A stretch of 41,435 nucleotides of DNA from Gemmatimonadota bacterium (GTDB taxonomy: Bacteria; Gemmatimonadota; Gemmatimonadetes; Gemmatimonadales; GWC2-71-9), in assembly GCA_025358055.1 (NCBI GenBank), contig JANYKV010000008.1, positions 1-41,435 of the forward strand. The letters are read 5' to 3'. Below, in pieces: positions 1-9,169 of the stretch. Each line of letters begins with the position of its first letter. Within the stretch, counting starts at the first letter, position 1. Both the position numbers and the translations under genes were made by a program. The notes beneath the pieces are model-generated. The model searched no databases and had not been told where the DNA came from. It saw only the letters and a list, made by a program, of their open reading frames with translations.

Positions 1-534
1 CGCCAGCAATCCGCCCAGCAGGAGAATGCGATATCGGGGTGGGATGTGAAGCAGACGCACCGGGGCTGGGCGATACCACCACGCAGTCAGCGCTATCGCC
101 CCCAACAGGCAGAACGTATTGGCCAAGTGCGTCGCGAGATATCCGGCGCGAAGGGCCGAAGCGTCGTTCTCCACCAGGCGCAGCAACACCAATCCGGCTC
201 CCACGGCGGCTTCCATCAGCATGAAGAACATGGCAGCGGCCGCGGCACGTCGTCCCCAGTGGCCCGGCGGGAGATTTCGCCACGTGAGGATCACCAACCC
301 CACCACGAGCAGGAGGGCGATGCCACTCGAGACCCGGTGAGCGTATTCGATGACGGTCGCCGCCCTCCCCATACTGGGAAACGCCTGTCCATTGCAGAGC
401 GGCCAATGGCGCCCGCAGCCGGCGCCCGAGCCCGATGCCCGGACGTATGCGCCCCACCCAACCACCAGAAGGTTCCACCCCAGGACGAACCAAGGGAAAA
501 CGGGGGCGCGCCGGATCCGGGGGCCGGACGCTAT
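1..534 (-). CDS. ctaA: Heme A synthase CtaA/COX15, N-terminal part (cut by window edge)
   Basis: Membrane enzyme that oxidises heme O to heme A for cytochrome oxidase. The frame is open from the TAA just upstream to the window edge, about 178 codons. It shows a first membrane helix leading to GAYVRASGSGAGC, the C-x6-C pair of the external loop (CGRHWPLC), the helix-2 heme ligand motif EYAHR, and a later histidine in THLANTF. These are hallmark CtaA/COX15 features. No ATG, GTG or TTG lies between the upstream in-frame stop and the first helix; the earliest candidate codons are ACG (535-537) and ATA (532-534), overlapping the anti-sigma stop codon. The start is therefore unresolved: a rare start codon or a sequence error. 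The gene follows the sigma/anti-sigma pair without a gap and is probably co-transcribed. The function call is firm; the exact start is not. Confidence 0.88.
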   Translation of the reverse strand, partial: MASGPRIRRAPVFPWFVLGWNLLVVGWGAYVRASGSGAGCGRHWPLCNGQAFPSMGRAATVIEYAHRVSSGIALLLVVGLVILTWRNLPPGHWGRRAAAAAMFFMLMEAAVGAGLVLLRLVENDASALRAGYLATHLANTFCLLGAIALTAWWYRPAPVRLLHIPPRYRILLLGGLLA

Positions 535-1580
535 CGTACTTTACCGAGGAGGCGCTGCAGTGAGTCCCCGGAGATGGGCGAGGACGGAATCACGGACACC
601 ATGATGCTATCGCCCGCACGCCACTGCTCCAGCACCAACTCTCCGCGCTGGGTCGGGTAGACGACGCGAATACGTTTGCCCGAGGCCTCGAGACGCACGG
701 GTACCAGTCCGTCGATTTGGCGGAGCGGTGCGGCCAATCGGCGTACCGCTTCGGCGAATTCGACGGTTTCATAGTCTCGGCCGCTCGCCCCCGCACTGGC
801 TCGTCTCCCTGCTTGGAGCTCGGGCGTATTGGCGCCATCATCGCGCAACTTGGCGTCTGCGACACTGGAGCTCTGGACATTTTCCGCGACCCTCGGGAGG
901 GGTTTCCGCAGCGAATCCGAGGCAGCGCTCAGAGCGGGCATCCGAACCGGCCGGGCCAATTCCGCCGCGACGCCTCGGGGTTCCGGCCGACTGTCTCCCA
1001 GGCTATCGAGCACTTGTGAGGCGCTTTTCTTTGTTTTGAGTTGACCGAGCACTTGAGGTGCGGCGGCGCCCGCCCGATCCAAACCGCGGGACACCGATGG
1101 TCGAGCGTCCTGGGCCGCGGGGGCTTCCGTTCTCGATTGTTTTGGCTCGGAAACAATTGCCGTTTGGCGGGGCGCTGGTACGGCTTGGTCGCGAGCGGGT
1201 GGTAGCTGGACCTCGCTCAGGGCGGCTAGCGGCGCCGTTCGGCGCATCTGTGCCGAGCCGAAGCCCAGCCCAACTGCGATAGTGATACTTGCAGCCCAGG
1301 CCAACCCGATCCAAACAGTACGACGACTCCTCGCCGTGTTCCTCGTCTCGGTCCTGGCCGATGCTCGCCCCGCTCCGGGGCGCGCGAGTGTTCCCGAAGG
1401 CTCCGGCACCAACAATTCGTTGATGAGCCGATCGGACTCTCCGGCCAGGTCGCGCGCCTCGTCCATTCGACTCCGGCACTCCGAACAGGCTTCCAAATGC
1501 AGGGTGATCGGGGGCAGGTCCGCCGAGGAGATCTCCCCGTCGGCCAAGGCATGGATAACGCCCTCATCGAGATGTTGCAT
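531..1580 (-). CDS. Zinc-finger anti-sigma factor, membrane-anchored
   Basis: Predicted 349-residue partner of the adjacent ECF sigma factor. The N-terminal 50 residues are a zf-HC2/ZAS anti-sigma domain with the zinc motif HLEACSEC (H28-x3-C32-x2-C35). A single membrane helix follows at about residues 90-108, then a long, proline/alanine/arginine-rich, probably periplasmic region with no domain I recognise. The frame is open further upstream, but the ATG at 1580 is preferred: it gives a complete zinc-finger domain, has AAGGGAG a few bases upstream and overlaps the end of the sigma gene by 17 bp, as expected for translational coupling. By family knowledge it would hold the sigma factor at the membrane until an envelope signal releases it; the signal is unknown. 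The pairing is inferred from position and domain. Confidence 0.85.
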   Translation of the reverse strand: MQHLDEGVIHALADGEISSADLPPITLHLEACSECRSRMDEARDLAGESDRLINELLVPEPSGTLARPGAGRASARTETRNTARSRRTVWIGLAWAASITIAVGLGFGSAQMRRTAPLAALSEVQLPPARDQAVPAPRQTAIVSEPKQSRTEAPAAQDARPSVSRGLDRAGAAAPQVLGQLKTKKSASQVLDSLGDSRPEPRGVAAELARPVRMPALSAASDSLRKPLPRVAENVQSSSVADAKLRDDGANTPELQAGRRASAGASGRDYETVEFAEAVRRLAAPLRQIDGLVPVRLEASGKRIRVVYPTQRGELVLEQWRAGDSIMVSVIPSSPISGDSLQRLLGKVR

Positions 1581-2076
1581 ACGAGCTCCCTTCTTGTCCT
1601 TCGCCGGCGCGATAGGCGTCAACAAACCGACGACGCGCCCGGGCCAGCGTAGTACCGATCGCACCTTTGGCCAGCCCCAACGTGGTCGCGATCTCGTCGT
1701 AGTTGAACCCTTCCGCCTTGAGCAGCAGGGCTTCCCGATCGCGTTCGTTGAGTTGCGACAAGGCCTCCCGAACCCGCGCCGCGCGGTCACCCTGGGCCAG
1801 CACCTCATCCGGACCGGGATGGGGCTCATCGCGCTCGGCCCGATAGAGCTCGAGCCGACGGCCCTGACGCACCGACTTTCGGCCATCTTCCCGCACGAGA
1901 TTCAGCGCTACCGCAAACAGCCAGGGGCGCGGGTTGCGCGGGGGTGCCACCACTGCCCGGGCGAAGACTTCCTGGGCCAGGTCCTCCGCCCGGTCACGGT
2001 CGCCCGTCCGGCGATACAGCACCCGAACGAGCGAACCGTGATACTCGGCAAACAATTCAGCGATGGAGCGGGTCAT
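1564..2076 (-). CDS. ECF-type RNA polymerase sigma factor (sigma-70 family)
   Basis: A 170-residue ECF sigma factor, normal length. Region 2 covers about residues 5-70, with the helix containing DRAEDLAQEVFARAV. Region 4 covers about 105-160, with a helix-turn-helix around NYDEIATTLGLAKGAIGTTL. No region 1.1 or 3 is present, as is typical of the group. Its ATG overlaps the stop of the VIT/VWA gene (ATGA) and its 3' end overlaps the anti-sigma gene, so all three are translated as a coupled unit. It probably directs RNA polymerase to an envelope-stress regulon and may control its own operon; I could not identify a matching promoter motif upstream of the VIT/VWA gene. The family call is firm, the regulon unknown. 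Confidence 0.93.
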   Translation of the reverse strand: MTRSIAELFAEYHGSLVRVLYRRTGDRDRAEDLAQEVFARAVVAPPRNPRPWLFAVALNLVREDGRKSVRQGRRLELYRAERDEPHPGPDEVLAQGDRAARVREALSQLNERDREALLLKAEGFNYDEIATTLGLAKGAIGTTLARARRRFVDAYRAGEGQEGSSYATSR

Positions 2077-4262
2077 CGTCCTCGAAACTCGCTGGCGAAA
2101 TGTTGCAGCTCGGCGGTGGGCCAGGTAGTGATGCCGCCGGTGCCGATCCGCACGCTCACGCGCCGTCCTGCGACCAAGACCGACTCTCCGAGGCCGAGCG
2201 CCGGCGCGATTTCGGGCAGGGCCGCCACGAGAGAGAAATAGGCCGGGCTGAATGCAGCCACGTCGACGATTTTGAGCCCTTCCTTCTGGCCGATGTCGGT
2301 CCAGGTGTTGTCGCGCAGTACGAAGATGCGCCCAGCCACCCTGTGTGCCGCGGCACGGGTCCGACCAGCCGTGTTGAAGTCGCGGAGGCGGGCCTCAATG
2401 GCCTGATCGGCCGCATTCAAGCTAGTGGCTGCCGCCATCTTGGCGCTCGCCTTGGCGCGTTCAAAGGCTATCTCGCCGGTCTGCTTCGCGGGCGCCGGCG
2501 CGACCGCCCGCATAAGGTCGTCCGTTCTGGGCGGCCGGTCGGCCAAGGCGTTAGGCTCCTGGACCAGATACGAAGTGTATTCGGTCAGAATCCCGTAGCG
2601 TAGGCCCAGTTCACGAATCTGATTCACCAGCTCCGCATTGGCGCCTTCGAGCCGGACGGTACGGGTGAGGTCGCCGATGCGTCGAGCCGCCCAAAGCGGA
2701 GGAATGAACTCGTTGCCGGAGGTCGCGGGCGGAAAGTCCGCCGCGACGGTGAAGGTTTCGCGGCGGCCATCGCGCTCCCCTTCAATGACCACGTCACCGC
2801 GGCCGGTTCCGTGATAGCGGCCGAGGACGACGAGTTCCTCGCCGTAAAAGAGATCGGGAAGTCTGGTGGGGGACGACTCTTCCCAGGTGACCGGAGCGTG
2901 CACAATGCGGAGATTGACGAGTGCGGGATACGTGATCTTCTGCAACACCCCGCCAATTGCCGTTTCCACGTTCGCGCCGGGAGCGACATATTCGGCGCTC
3001 CCGTGTCCTTCGACAGCCAAACGATCCAGAAGATAGGTGTTCACGTCGTGCCCCACGCCCACCGCAAAAATGCGGGATCGGCCAGCGCGACTCGCCGCGA
3101 GTGCCGCGAGGCGCTCGGGCGCTTGTTCACCGACCGAAGGAATTCCGTCGGTCATGAACATGACGAGCGGAAGATGTTCCGAGTCGCCCGCCACCCGGAA
3201 CGCCTCTTCGAGCGCACCGGCAATGTTTGTTCCGCCCGCCGCAACCAGCCCGTTTACGAAGTCTCGCGCCGCCGCGGTATTGTCGCGCGTACCAGCGCTG
3301 AAACCATCCCGGAATGGCCGGACGTCACTCGAGAATGCGATCAGGCGGAACCGATCCTCGGCCCGCAAGGTTCCGAGTGCCTGCAGCAGGGCCGCCTTGG
3401 CCTGGTCGAGCTTGTCGCCGCTCATCGACCCCGAAACGTCCACCACCAGCGTGAGATCTCGGGGAATGGTTCGTCCCTCCGCCCGCGTGGGTGGGGCCAG
3501 GAGGAGCATGAAATACCCGCCTTCGCCTCCGCCGCTCCCGTGCGTGAGCACACTCGTGCCAACGAACCCGTGTCGCAACGGCAGAAACAACTCGAGGTCT
3601 CCGTGCATCGCGCTGTTCACCCGAATCGAGAGGTGATTGCCATCGATGGCGGTCTCGAGCGCGTGGGTTGGAGAATAGGGCGTGCCATACAGCGACGGGT
3701 CGGTTGCGGTCGCTTGGAAAGAGACCACGGCGCTGTCCCCCCCTCGGGCGCCCGACGCATACCGCAAACGGATCGCGCCGCCATCCCGTGTGAGTAGTTC
3801 CGTAAACCGGAGGATCACTGTTCGCGTTTCACCCGGCTCGATAGGAAAGACCTGGGCCCGGACCAAGCCGTGACCCGCCAACGTCAAAAGTGCCGGGTCC
3901 CGGCGCCGCCGCACGATTTCTTCGTAGATGCCGCGAGCCTGTTCCGCGGACATGATTTCGCCTTTGAGCTCTTTGGTACCGCTGAACAGAGAGAAGTCAG
4001 TGAAGACGGCCTCCCCGGGCAACGGGTAGAGGTAGGATCCCTCCGCCACCACGCCTCCGATATTCCTGAAGTGCTCCTCAACCTCGAACCGAGCGACCCG
4101 CCCGTCGATGGTCGCGCGGATGGCCGAGCTGGTGCGGACGATGCCCCCCGGGCGCAGGATCAGGGGCCGGCGGTCGATCGGCGGTTCCACCCAGCCCTGA
4201 GCCCGAATGGTAGGGGTGCAACAAGTTGCAACAGTGGCGCAGACGAGTAAGCGTCGAAACAT
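2073..4262 (-). CDS. Exported VIT and VWA domain protein
   Basis: A 729-residue protein with an N-terminal signal peptide (about 1-22). A VIT (vault/inter-alpha-trypsin) domain follows at about 40-165, then a von Willebrand A domain from about 268 to 440 with an intact MIDAS motif DVSGS (D275, S277, S279). The C-terminal 300 residues contain a beta-rich segment and a low-complexity linker. This layout matches the inter-alpha-trypsin-inhibitor-like proteins of bacteria, thought to bind proteins or metal at the cell surface. There is no visible sortase or PEP-CTERM tail, so it is probably periplasmic or secreted. It is the first gene of the operon that continues into the ECF sigma factor (ATGA overlap), which suggests it senses or responds to the signal that sigma factor handles. 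The domain call is firm, the role inferred. Confidence 0.88.
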   Translation of the reverse strand: MFRRLLVCATVATCCTPTIRAQGWVEPPIDRRPLILRPGGIVRTSSAIRATIDGRVARFEVEEHFRNIGGVVAEGSYLYPLPGEAVFTDFSLFSGTKELKGEIMSAEQARGIYEEIVRRRRDPALLTLAGHGLVRAQVFPIEPGETRTVILRFTELLTRDGGAIRLRYASGARGGDSAVVSFQATATDPSLYGTPYSPTHALETAIDGNHLSIRVNSAMHGDLELFLPLRHGFVGTSVLTHGSGGGEGGYFMLLLAPPTRAEGRTIPRDLTLVVDVSGSMSGDKLDQAKAALLQALGTLRAEDRFRLIAFSSDVRPFRDGFSAGTRDNTAAARDFVNGLVAAGGTNIAGALEEAFRVAGDSEHLPLVMFMTDGIPSVGEQAPERLAALAASRAGRSRIFAVGVGHDVNTYLLDRLAVEGHGSAEYVAPGANVETAIGGVLQKITYPALVNLRIVHAPVTWEESSPTRLPDLFYGEELVVLGRYHGTGRGDVVIEGERDGRRETFTVAADFPPATSGNEFIPPLWAARRIGDLTRTVRLEGANAELVNQIRELGLRYGILTEYTSYLVQEPNALADRPPRTDDLMRAVAPAPAKQTGEIAFERAKASAKMAAATSLNAADQAIEARLRDFNTAGRTRAAAHRVAGRIFVLRDNTWTDIGQKEGLKIVDVAAFSPAYFSLVAALPEIAPALGLGESVLVAGRRVSVRIGTGGITTWPTAELQHFASEFRGR

Positions 4263-4472
4263 CGGAGTCTCCCGGTCAAAAGGTTCGGGCGGGAGATGCG
4301 TCTAGGGGGGAGATTTGCACGGACGGGACCGGACAAGCGGACGGGACGGGCAGGAGGAATGGCGGAGGAAAGGGGGAGACACAATTGAACCAGCACTCTA
4401 CGACTCAAGTTCTCTTGCGGTAGGGCAAGGTATTTCGACTTGCGCTTTGTTCCCCGCAACCGCATTCCTGTA

Positions 4473-4540
<68 letters not shown>

Positions 4541-4547
4541 CGACCGC

Positions 4548-6986
4548 CTACCTCCCCACCGGCGCCGGCCGATCCAATACTTCGCGCACTAGGAGCGTGA
4601 GTTCGCTCACTGTGAAGGGCTTGTGGAGGAATGCGATTCCGGAGTTCGCCAGGCCGCGACGGTCGACTTCGTTCCGCGTGTAGCCCGACATGAACATGAC
4701 CCGCATTTCTGGACGCGGGGTGCTCAAGGCCTCGGCGAGCTGGGGCCCGTTGAGTTCCGGCATGACCACGTCGGTCAACAGGAGGTCGATGTGTCCTTGG
4801 TGCTCCCGGCTGATGAGCAGGGCGTCGCTGCCGTGGCGCGCCTCCAAAATCGTGTAGCCGGAGGAGGCCAGAATCTTCTGGATCATTTGCCGCACCGATT
4901 CTTCGTCCTCAACCAACAGGATGGTCTCACTTCCCACGGCTACTCGGCCCTTTTCCGCGGCACCGTCGACCCCGGCGAGGCCGGCCGAGCGCGCGGGCAA
5001 GTAGATGGTGAACGTCGTGCCGTGGTCGACCGCACTGTGGAATCCAATATGTCCGCCACTCTGTTCTACAATGCCATAGACGGTGGAGAGGCCCAGTCCC
5101 GTGCCCTGTCCCGGGGGCTTTGTGGTGAAGAACGGTTCGAAGATGTGTGATTGCACCTCTTTGTCCATGCCGCGTCCAGTGTCGGCAACCGTGAGCGCCA
5201 CCCATCGGCCTGGCGGCAGCGGTGTCAGCAGCTCCAGGGTTCCGGGTCCGAGATCTAGGACCCGCGTCTCTAGGGTGAGTCGGCCGCCCTGGGGCATTGC
5301 GTCGTGCGCGTTCACCACCAAGTTGATGATGACCTGTTCCATCTGGGTCGGGTCTGCCTCCACCCAGGCCGGTTCGCTGCTGGGAAGCATTTGCAAATCG
5401 ATTTCGGCACCGACGAGACGGGCCAGCATGTTCTTGCAATCCTCGACCACCGCGTCGAGGTCGAGTCGTTTGGTCTGGATCACTTGTTGCCGGCTGAAAG
5501 TCAGAAGCTGGCGGGTGAGCGTCGCTGCCCGGCTGGTTGCCTTGACGATCTCCTCCAAATCGTCGCGCGGGGCGCCGTGGATCGACGGATCGGCCAGCAA
5601 GAGGTCGGTATATCCCCGGATCGCGGTCAGCAGGTTGTTGAAGTCGTGTGCGATGCCGCCGGCGAGACGTCCGATCGCCTCCATCTTTTGGGACTGGCGC
5701 AGCTGACGACCGCTTGTAGCGAGGCGTGATTCCGCTTGGAGTTGCTCCGTGACGTCCTTGGCCACCGCGTACACGCCGGCCACTCCGTCGTCGATCATGA
5801 GCGGCACCAGAGTCACGTCGACGTCAACCCGGCGGCCCGAGCGGTGTGCGATGGCGGTTTGGAATCGTTGCGGAATGCCCGCGACCGCGCGTCGAAACCG
5901 ATCCACCGATTCGCGCCGGTACTCTTCGGAGAGGAGGGGGAGGAACGACGTGTTCTTGAGCTCCACCGCAGCGGCGCCCACCAGTTGCTCACAGGCGGGG
6001 TTCGCGCTTTGAAAATGTCCTCGCCGGTTCAGCGTGAAGACCGCGTCGGGGTGAAGGGTGAACACTGAACGATAGCGCTGCTCGTTTTCCAGAATGCGCC
6101 GGGCGGCACGGTGGCGTTCGATGGCGATCCCGGCCAGGGGCGCGGCGAGCCCTACGAGCTGTCGGTCGGCCTCGCTCGCTCGGACCGTTTGGCGATAGTA
6201 CAGTGCAAGCGAGCCGACCAGCGTACCTCGCTGCGAGTTGACCGGGGTCGACCAACAGGTCCGAAGGCCGTGTTCGAGGGCCTGCTCACGATAGGCCGCG
6301 GCGCCTGGATCCGTCGCGAGATCCACCATGCCGCCTTCATAGCCCTTGTCGGCCGTTCTCGCACGCACATTTGCCCAGTCCGACAGGGGGAGGACCTCCA
6401 CCGCTTGGGCGTAGCCTTCCGGGAGGCTGGGCGCCGCGACAATACGCAGCGTCTCTTCTTCGGGGTCATAGATCCGGATGACGCAGGTGGCATCCTGAGC
6501 CTCGGTCTCGATGAGCCGCGCCAAGTGCTCCAGCGTCGTACTGAGAGGCATGCCTGCGACGACGAGGTTCAAGACCGTATGCTGAATGGCCGAGTACGCT
6601 TCCGCCCGTTTCCGCTCCGAAATGTCCGCATGCACCGCCAGCACGGAGGGCGTCGCCGACTCATCGAATCGCGCCAGCCGGAGGAGATGCCAGTAGCGTT
6701 CATCCTGGATGATCCGGGGGTATTCGAGCTTGAACTCTTCTAAGCGCCCGGCCAGGACGTCGGCGAAACCTTGACGTACTCGATGAACCATTTCCCCCGC
6801 GAAAGCCTGGTCGTCGGACCAGAGATCCAAATAGGCTCGGCCAACCGCCTCCTGCTCGAGCGGCAGCTGATGCTGGTCCGCGTGCGTCCGCCACGCGGCG
6901 TTCACTGCGATGACCTGGCCTCCCTCGTCGACGACTGCGATCGGGGAGGGGAGGGCGTCAAGCAGCGGAAAGGGCGGCCTGGTCAC
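4548..6986 (-). CDS. Hybrid sensor histidine kinase (PAS-GAF-PAS-HisKA-HATPase-REC)
   Basis: An 812-residue soluble sensor kinase with no membrane helices, so it should sense a cytoplasmic or diffusible cue. Order: PAS (about 1-125), GAF (about 130-295), a second PAS (about 302-420), the HisKA dimerisation helix with the phospho-acceptor histidine in GGIAHDFNN (about 445), the ATP-binding domain (N box with NLVVNAHDAMP, G boxes DTGRGM and GQGTGLGLS), and a C-terminal receiver domain (about 690-805) with the phospho-acceptor aspartate in LLLTDVVMPE. All catalytic motifs look intact. The start is the GTG at 6986; no strong Shine-Dalgarno sequence is visible. No response regulator with an output domain lies nearby, so its downstream partner is unknown. 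A second receiver protein or phosphotransfer protein elsewhere is likely. Confidence 0.92.
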   Translation of the reverse strand: MTRPPFPLLDALPSPIAVVDEGGQVIAVNAAWRTHADQHQLPLEQEAVGRAYLDLWSDDQAFAGEMVHRVRQGFADVLAGRLEEFKLEYPRIIQDERYWHLLRLARFDESATPSVLAVHADISERKRAEAYSAIQHTVLNLVVAGMPLSTTLEHLARLIETEAQDATCVIRIYDPEEETLRIVAAPSLPEGYAQAVEVLPLSDWANVRARTADKGYEGGMVDLATDPGAAAYREQALEHGLRTCWSTPVNSQRGTLVGSLALYYRQTVRASEADRQLVGLAAPLAGIAIERHRAARRILENEQRYRSVFTLHPDAVFTLNRRGHFQSANPACEQLVGAAAVELKNTSFLPLLSEEYRRESVDRFRRAVAGIPQRFQTAIAHRSGRRVDVDVTLVPLMIDDGVAGVYAVAKDVTEQLQAESRLATSGRQLRQSQKMEAIGRLAGGIAHDFNNLLTAIRGYTDLLLADPSIHGAPRDDLEEIVKATSRAATLTRQLLTFSRQQVIQTKRLDLDAVVEDCKNMLARLVGAEIDLQMLPSSEPAWVEADPTQMEQVIINLVVNAHDAMPQGGRLTLETRVLDLGPGTLELLTPLPPGRWVALTVADTGRGMDKEVQSHIFEPFFTTKPPGQGTGLGLSTVYGIVEQSGGHIGFHSAVDHGTTFTIYLPARSAGLAGVDGAAEKGRVAVGSETILLVEDEESVRQMIQKILASSGYTILEARHGSDALLISREHQGHIDLLLTDVVMPELNGPQLAEALSTPRPEMRVMFMSGYTRNEVDRRGLANSGIAFLHKPFTVSELTLLVREVLDRPAPVGR

Positions 6987-7022
6987 CGTCTAGTCGGAAG
7001 CGAGGCGATTTGGGGTCACGAC

Positions 7023-7062
7023 TGAAAATAACAGCGGGGGCTCGGCGTCGCCGAACCCCCGC
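7023..7062 (-). terminator. Rho-independent-type terminator after the RCC1 lipoprotein gene
   Basis: Twelve-base arms at 7034-7045 and 7051-7062 pair around a 5-base loop. Read on the minus strand the stem is complete with one G-U wobble, while on the plus strand it has a mismatch. A T-rich run (TGTTATTTT on the minus strand) follows, as expected for termination of the minus-strand gene ending at 7079. It also separates that gene from the histidine kinase. Confidence 0.8.
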
Positions 7063-7078
7063 CGTGAAGCAGAGTGCA

Positions 7079-9169
7079 CTAGGGCTGGAAGGCGACCCGA
7101 GTCGGGGCGACCCGATTCGTTGTCGAATTGTCCCCCAGCTGTCCGTACTGGTTGTCGCCCCAACAGTAGGCGATGTTGCTGCTGGTTACACCGCAGCTCG
7201 TGAGATCGCCCGCCCCGATGGATGTGAACACCAGCGAATTGTCGACCGCAACTGGAAGCGGTGAGAAATTGGTTGTGCCATCGCCCAGCTGCCCTGAGGA
7301 ATTCCGACCCCAACAATATACCGTTCCGCCGACCACGATTCCGCAGGTGTGTGCCAACCCCGCCGAGATGGCCGAGAAGGTGAGCCCACCCCCCACAGGA
7401 GTGGGAATTAGGCTCGAAACGACCGTGCCGTCCCCGATTTGACCTTCTGCATTGTTACCCCAGCAATAGGCGGTCCCGCTGTGGGTGAGCCCACAAGTAT
7501 GCGAGTAGCCCGCCGAGATCGAGTCGAACGCGAGCCCGCCTGCGACGACGACCGGCGAGTTTGCTTGCCCAAATGAACCGTTCCCCAGCTGACCGTTCGC
7601 GTTGTAGCCCCAGCACATGGCGGCGCCGGTATTACCGACTGCACAGGCGTGGAGGCCGCCGGCGCTAATCGTCTTGAAGAGGGCGTTCGTATTGATTGGC
7701 ACCGGGGTCGAGAGGCTGAGGCTCTCAGCTGGGATGGCGGGACCGGCGATAACGCCAAGCTCGCCTTCCGCATTGCTTCCCCAGCAGTACGCGCGTCCTG
7801 GGAGGGAGAGCGCACAGCTGTGCACCCGTCCGGCAGTGACCATGGAGTAGGTGATGGTGCCCTTCACGATAACCGGCGTGTTGGATGTCGTGGTGGTGCC
7901 GTCGCCGAGACGCCCGTCGACGTTGTTGCCCCAGCAGAACGCGATACCGGAGAGCGTGAGGGCGCAGTTGTGGAAGCGGCCGGCGCTCACTTGTCCGAAG
8001 GTGAAGTTCCCGGATGCCGCGGTGGGCTGCGGGAAGGCGAAGACCGGACCGGCTCCTTGTGCTGCCTGGCCGATGCCGAGCTGACCGTCGCCGTTGAAGC
8101 CCCAGCAATAGAGCACTCCGCCGACACCCAGAGCGCAGGTGTGGCGGCTTCCGGCGCTGATGCTAACGTAGCTCACCTGGCCGGCGGCAAAGAAGCGGAC
8201 CGCGGGAATTTGGCCTGAGGTGGCGAGAGCTGACTTGGGACCTCCGCTGCCGCCGATGGTCCAGCGCGTGGTCGCTCGGCCGTTGGGGTCGGTTACGCTC
8301 GAGCTCGGAGACAAGGTTCCGTCCAGCAGGGTTCCCGGCGCCCAGACCACGGTGACGCCGGAGACTCCGTTGCCGTATTGGTCTCTCACGGTCACCGCAA
8401 GCGAGTCCTGGAGGGGTGCTCCGGGAGGCGCGCTTTGGTTGTTGCCGCCGACAATGCTGATGATGACCGCATCGTCTGGGGTGGCGGTCGCATGGAATGT
8501 CGCAGGCGATACTCCAGGAACGGACGCGATGATGGTTTGGGTGCCCGAAGTTGTTCCCAGGGTCCATGAAACCGAGGCGAGGCCTCCCGCATCCGTGACC
8601 GCGGAGGAAGCGCTCAGCGAGCCGCCGCCGGTACCGACCGCAAACGTCACGCTGACCCCTGCCTTGGCGTTACCCACGGCGTCGGTGACCGTCGCGACAA
8701 TGTTGTTGACTAGCTTGGCGCCGACTTTACCGGATTGCTGGTCGCCGGCGGAAGGCGAGATCTGCGAGGCTGGTGCAGCGGCGGCAAGCAGGTTGAATGT
8801 GACCTTCGAGTCGCCTTGAATGCTGACCGCGACCGACTGGGCACCGAGGGACCCGCCAAGCCGGACGGTTGCCTGTCCGTTGCCATTGGCATCTGTGGTT
8901 GCGGAGGAGGCAAGGATGGTCGCCCCGCCGACGGCCGGCTCCCAGGTGAGAGGGACGCCTGCGGCGGCCACCCCATCCTGGTTCTTGGCCTTCACAACGA
9001 GGGCCTGAGTCAAGGTGGCTCCAACCGCACCGGTTTGACCATCACCGGAGGTGATTGAGAGGCTGACGATCTGGGGGCCCACGCTGTCGCTGTTCTGGCA
9101 ACTCGCCACGAAGATCGCAGCAAGCACCGGGAAGAGTGCAACCGTTAGGCGGCGTAAACGGCCGAGCAT
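7079..9169 (-). CDS. Lipoprotein with three Ig-like (Big) domains and seven RCC1 repeats
   Basis: A 696-residue surface protein. The signal peptide ends in a lipobox (V-A-S-C24), so the mature protein should be lipid-anchored. Three invasin/Big-type Ig-like domains of about 95 residues each follow (about 30-330), each with a pattern like GNGVSGVTVVW and a VTDPNG-type turn. The rest (about 335-690) is seven RCC1-type repeats, each with the signature AG-x3-H/S-x-CA/G-L and CWG-x-N-x2-G-x-L/I-G; seven repeats fit one complete seven-bladed beta-propeller. Each blade carries two cysteines. The role is probably binding of a ligand or another cell; no catalytic residues are visible. It stands alone, with a TATAAT box upstream on the minus strand (9272-9277) and a terminator downstream. 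The architecture is firm, the function unknown. Confidence 0.88.
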   Translation of the reverse strand: MLGRLRRLTVALFPVLAAIFVASCQNSDSVGPQIVSLSITSGDGQTGAVGATLTQALVVKAKNQDGVAAAGVPLTWEPAVGGATILASSATTDANGNGQATVRLGGSLGAQSVAVSIQGDSKVTFNLLAAAAPASQISPSAGDQQSGKVGAKLVNNIVATVTDAVGNAKAGVSVTFAVGTGGGSLSASSAVTDAGGLASVSWTLGTTSGTQTIIASVPGVSPATFHATATPDDAVIISIVGGNNQSAPPGAPLQDSLAVTVRDQYGNGVSGVTVVWAPGTLLDGTLSPSSSVTDPNGRATTRWTIGGSGGPKSALATSGQIPAVRFFAAGQVSYVSISAGSRHTCALGVGGVLYCWGFNGDGQLGIGQAAQGAGPVFAFPQPTAASGNFTFGQVSAGRFHNCALTLSGIAFCWGNNVDGRLGDGTTTTSNTPVIVKGTITYSMVTAGRVHSCALSLPGRAYCWGSNAEGELGVIAGPAIPAESLSLSTPVPINTNALFKTISAGGLHACAVGNTGAAMCWGYNANGQLGNGSFGQANSPVVVAGGLAFDSISAGYSHTCGLTHSGTAYCWGNNAEGQIGDGTVVSSLIPTPVGGGLTFSAISAGLAHTCGIVVGGTVYCWGRNSSGQLGDGTTNFSPLPVAVDNSLVFTSIGAGDLTSCGVTSSNIAYCWGDNQYGQLGDNSTTNRVAPTRVAFQP

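Noticed and set aside
46-660. Long plus-strand frame at the left edge
   Set aside because: It has no recognisable domain and lies opposite heme A synthase, whose motifs are clear on the minus strand.
1581-1886. Upstream extension of the anti-sigma gene
   Set aside because: It overlaps the sigma factor in another frame and reads as arginine/proline/serine-rich noise; ATG 1580 fits the zinc-finger domain.
1282-2241. 319-codon plus-strand frame
   Set aside because: It lies opposite the sigma and anti-sigma genes and its composition is that of an antisense frame.
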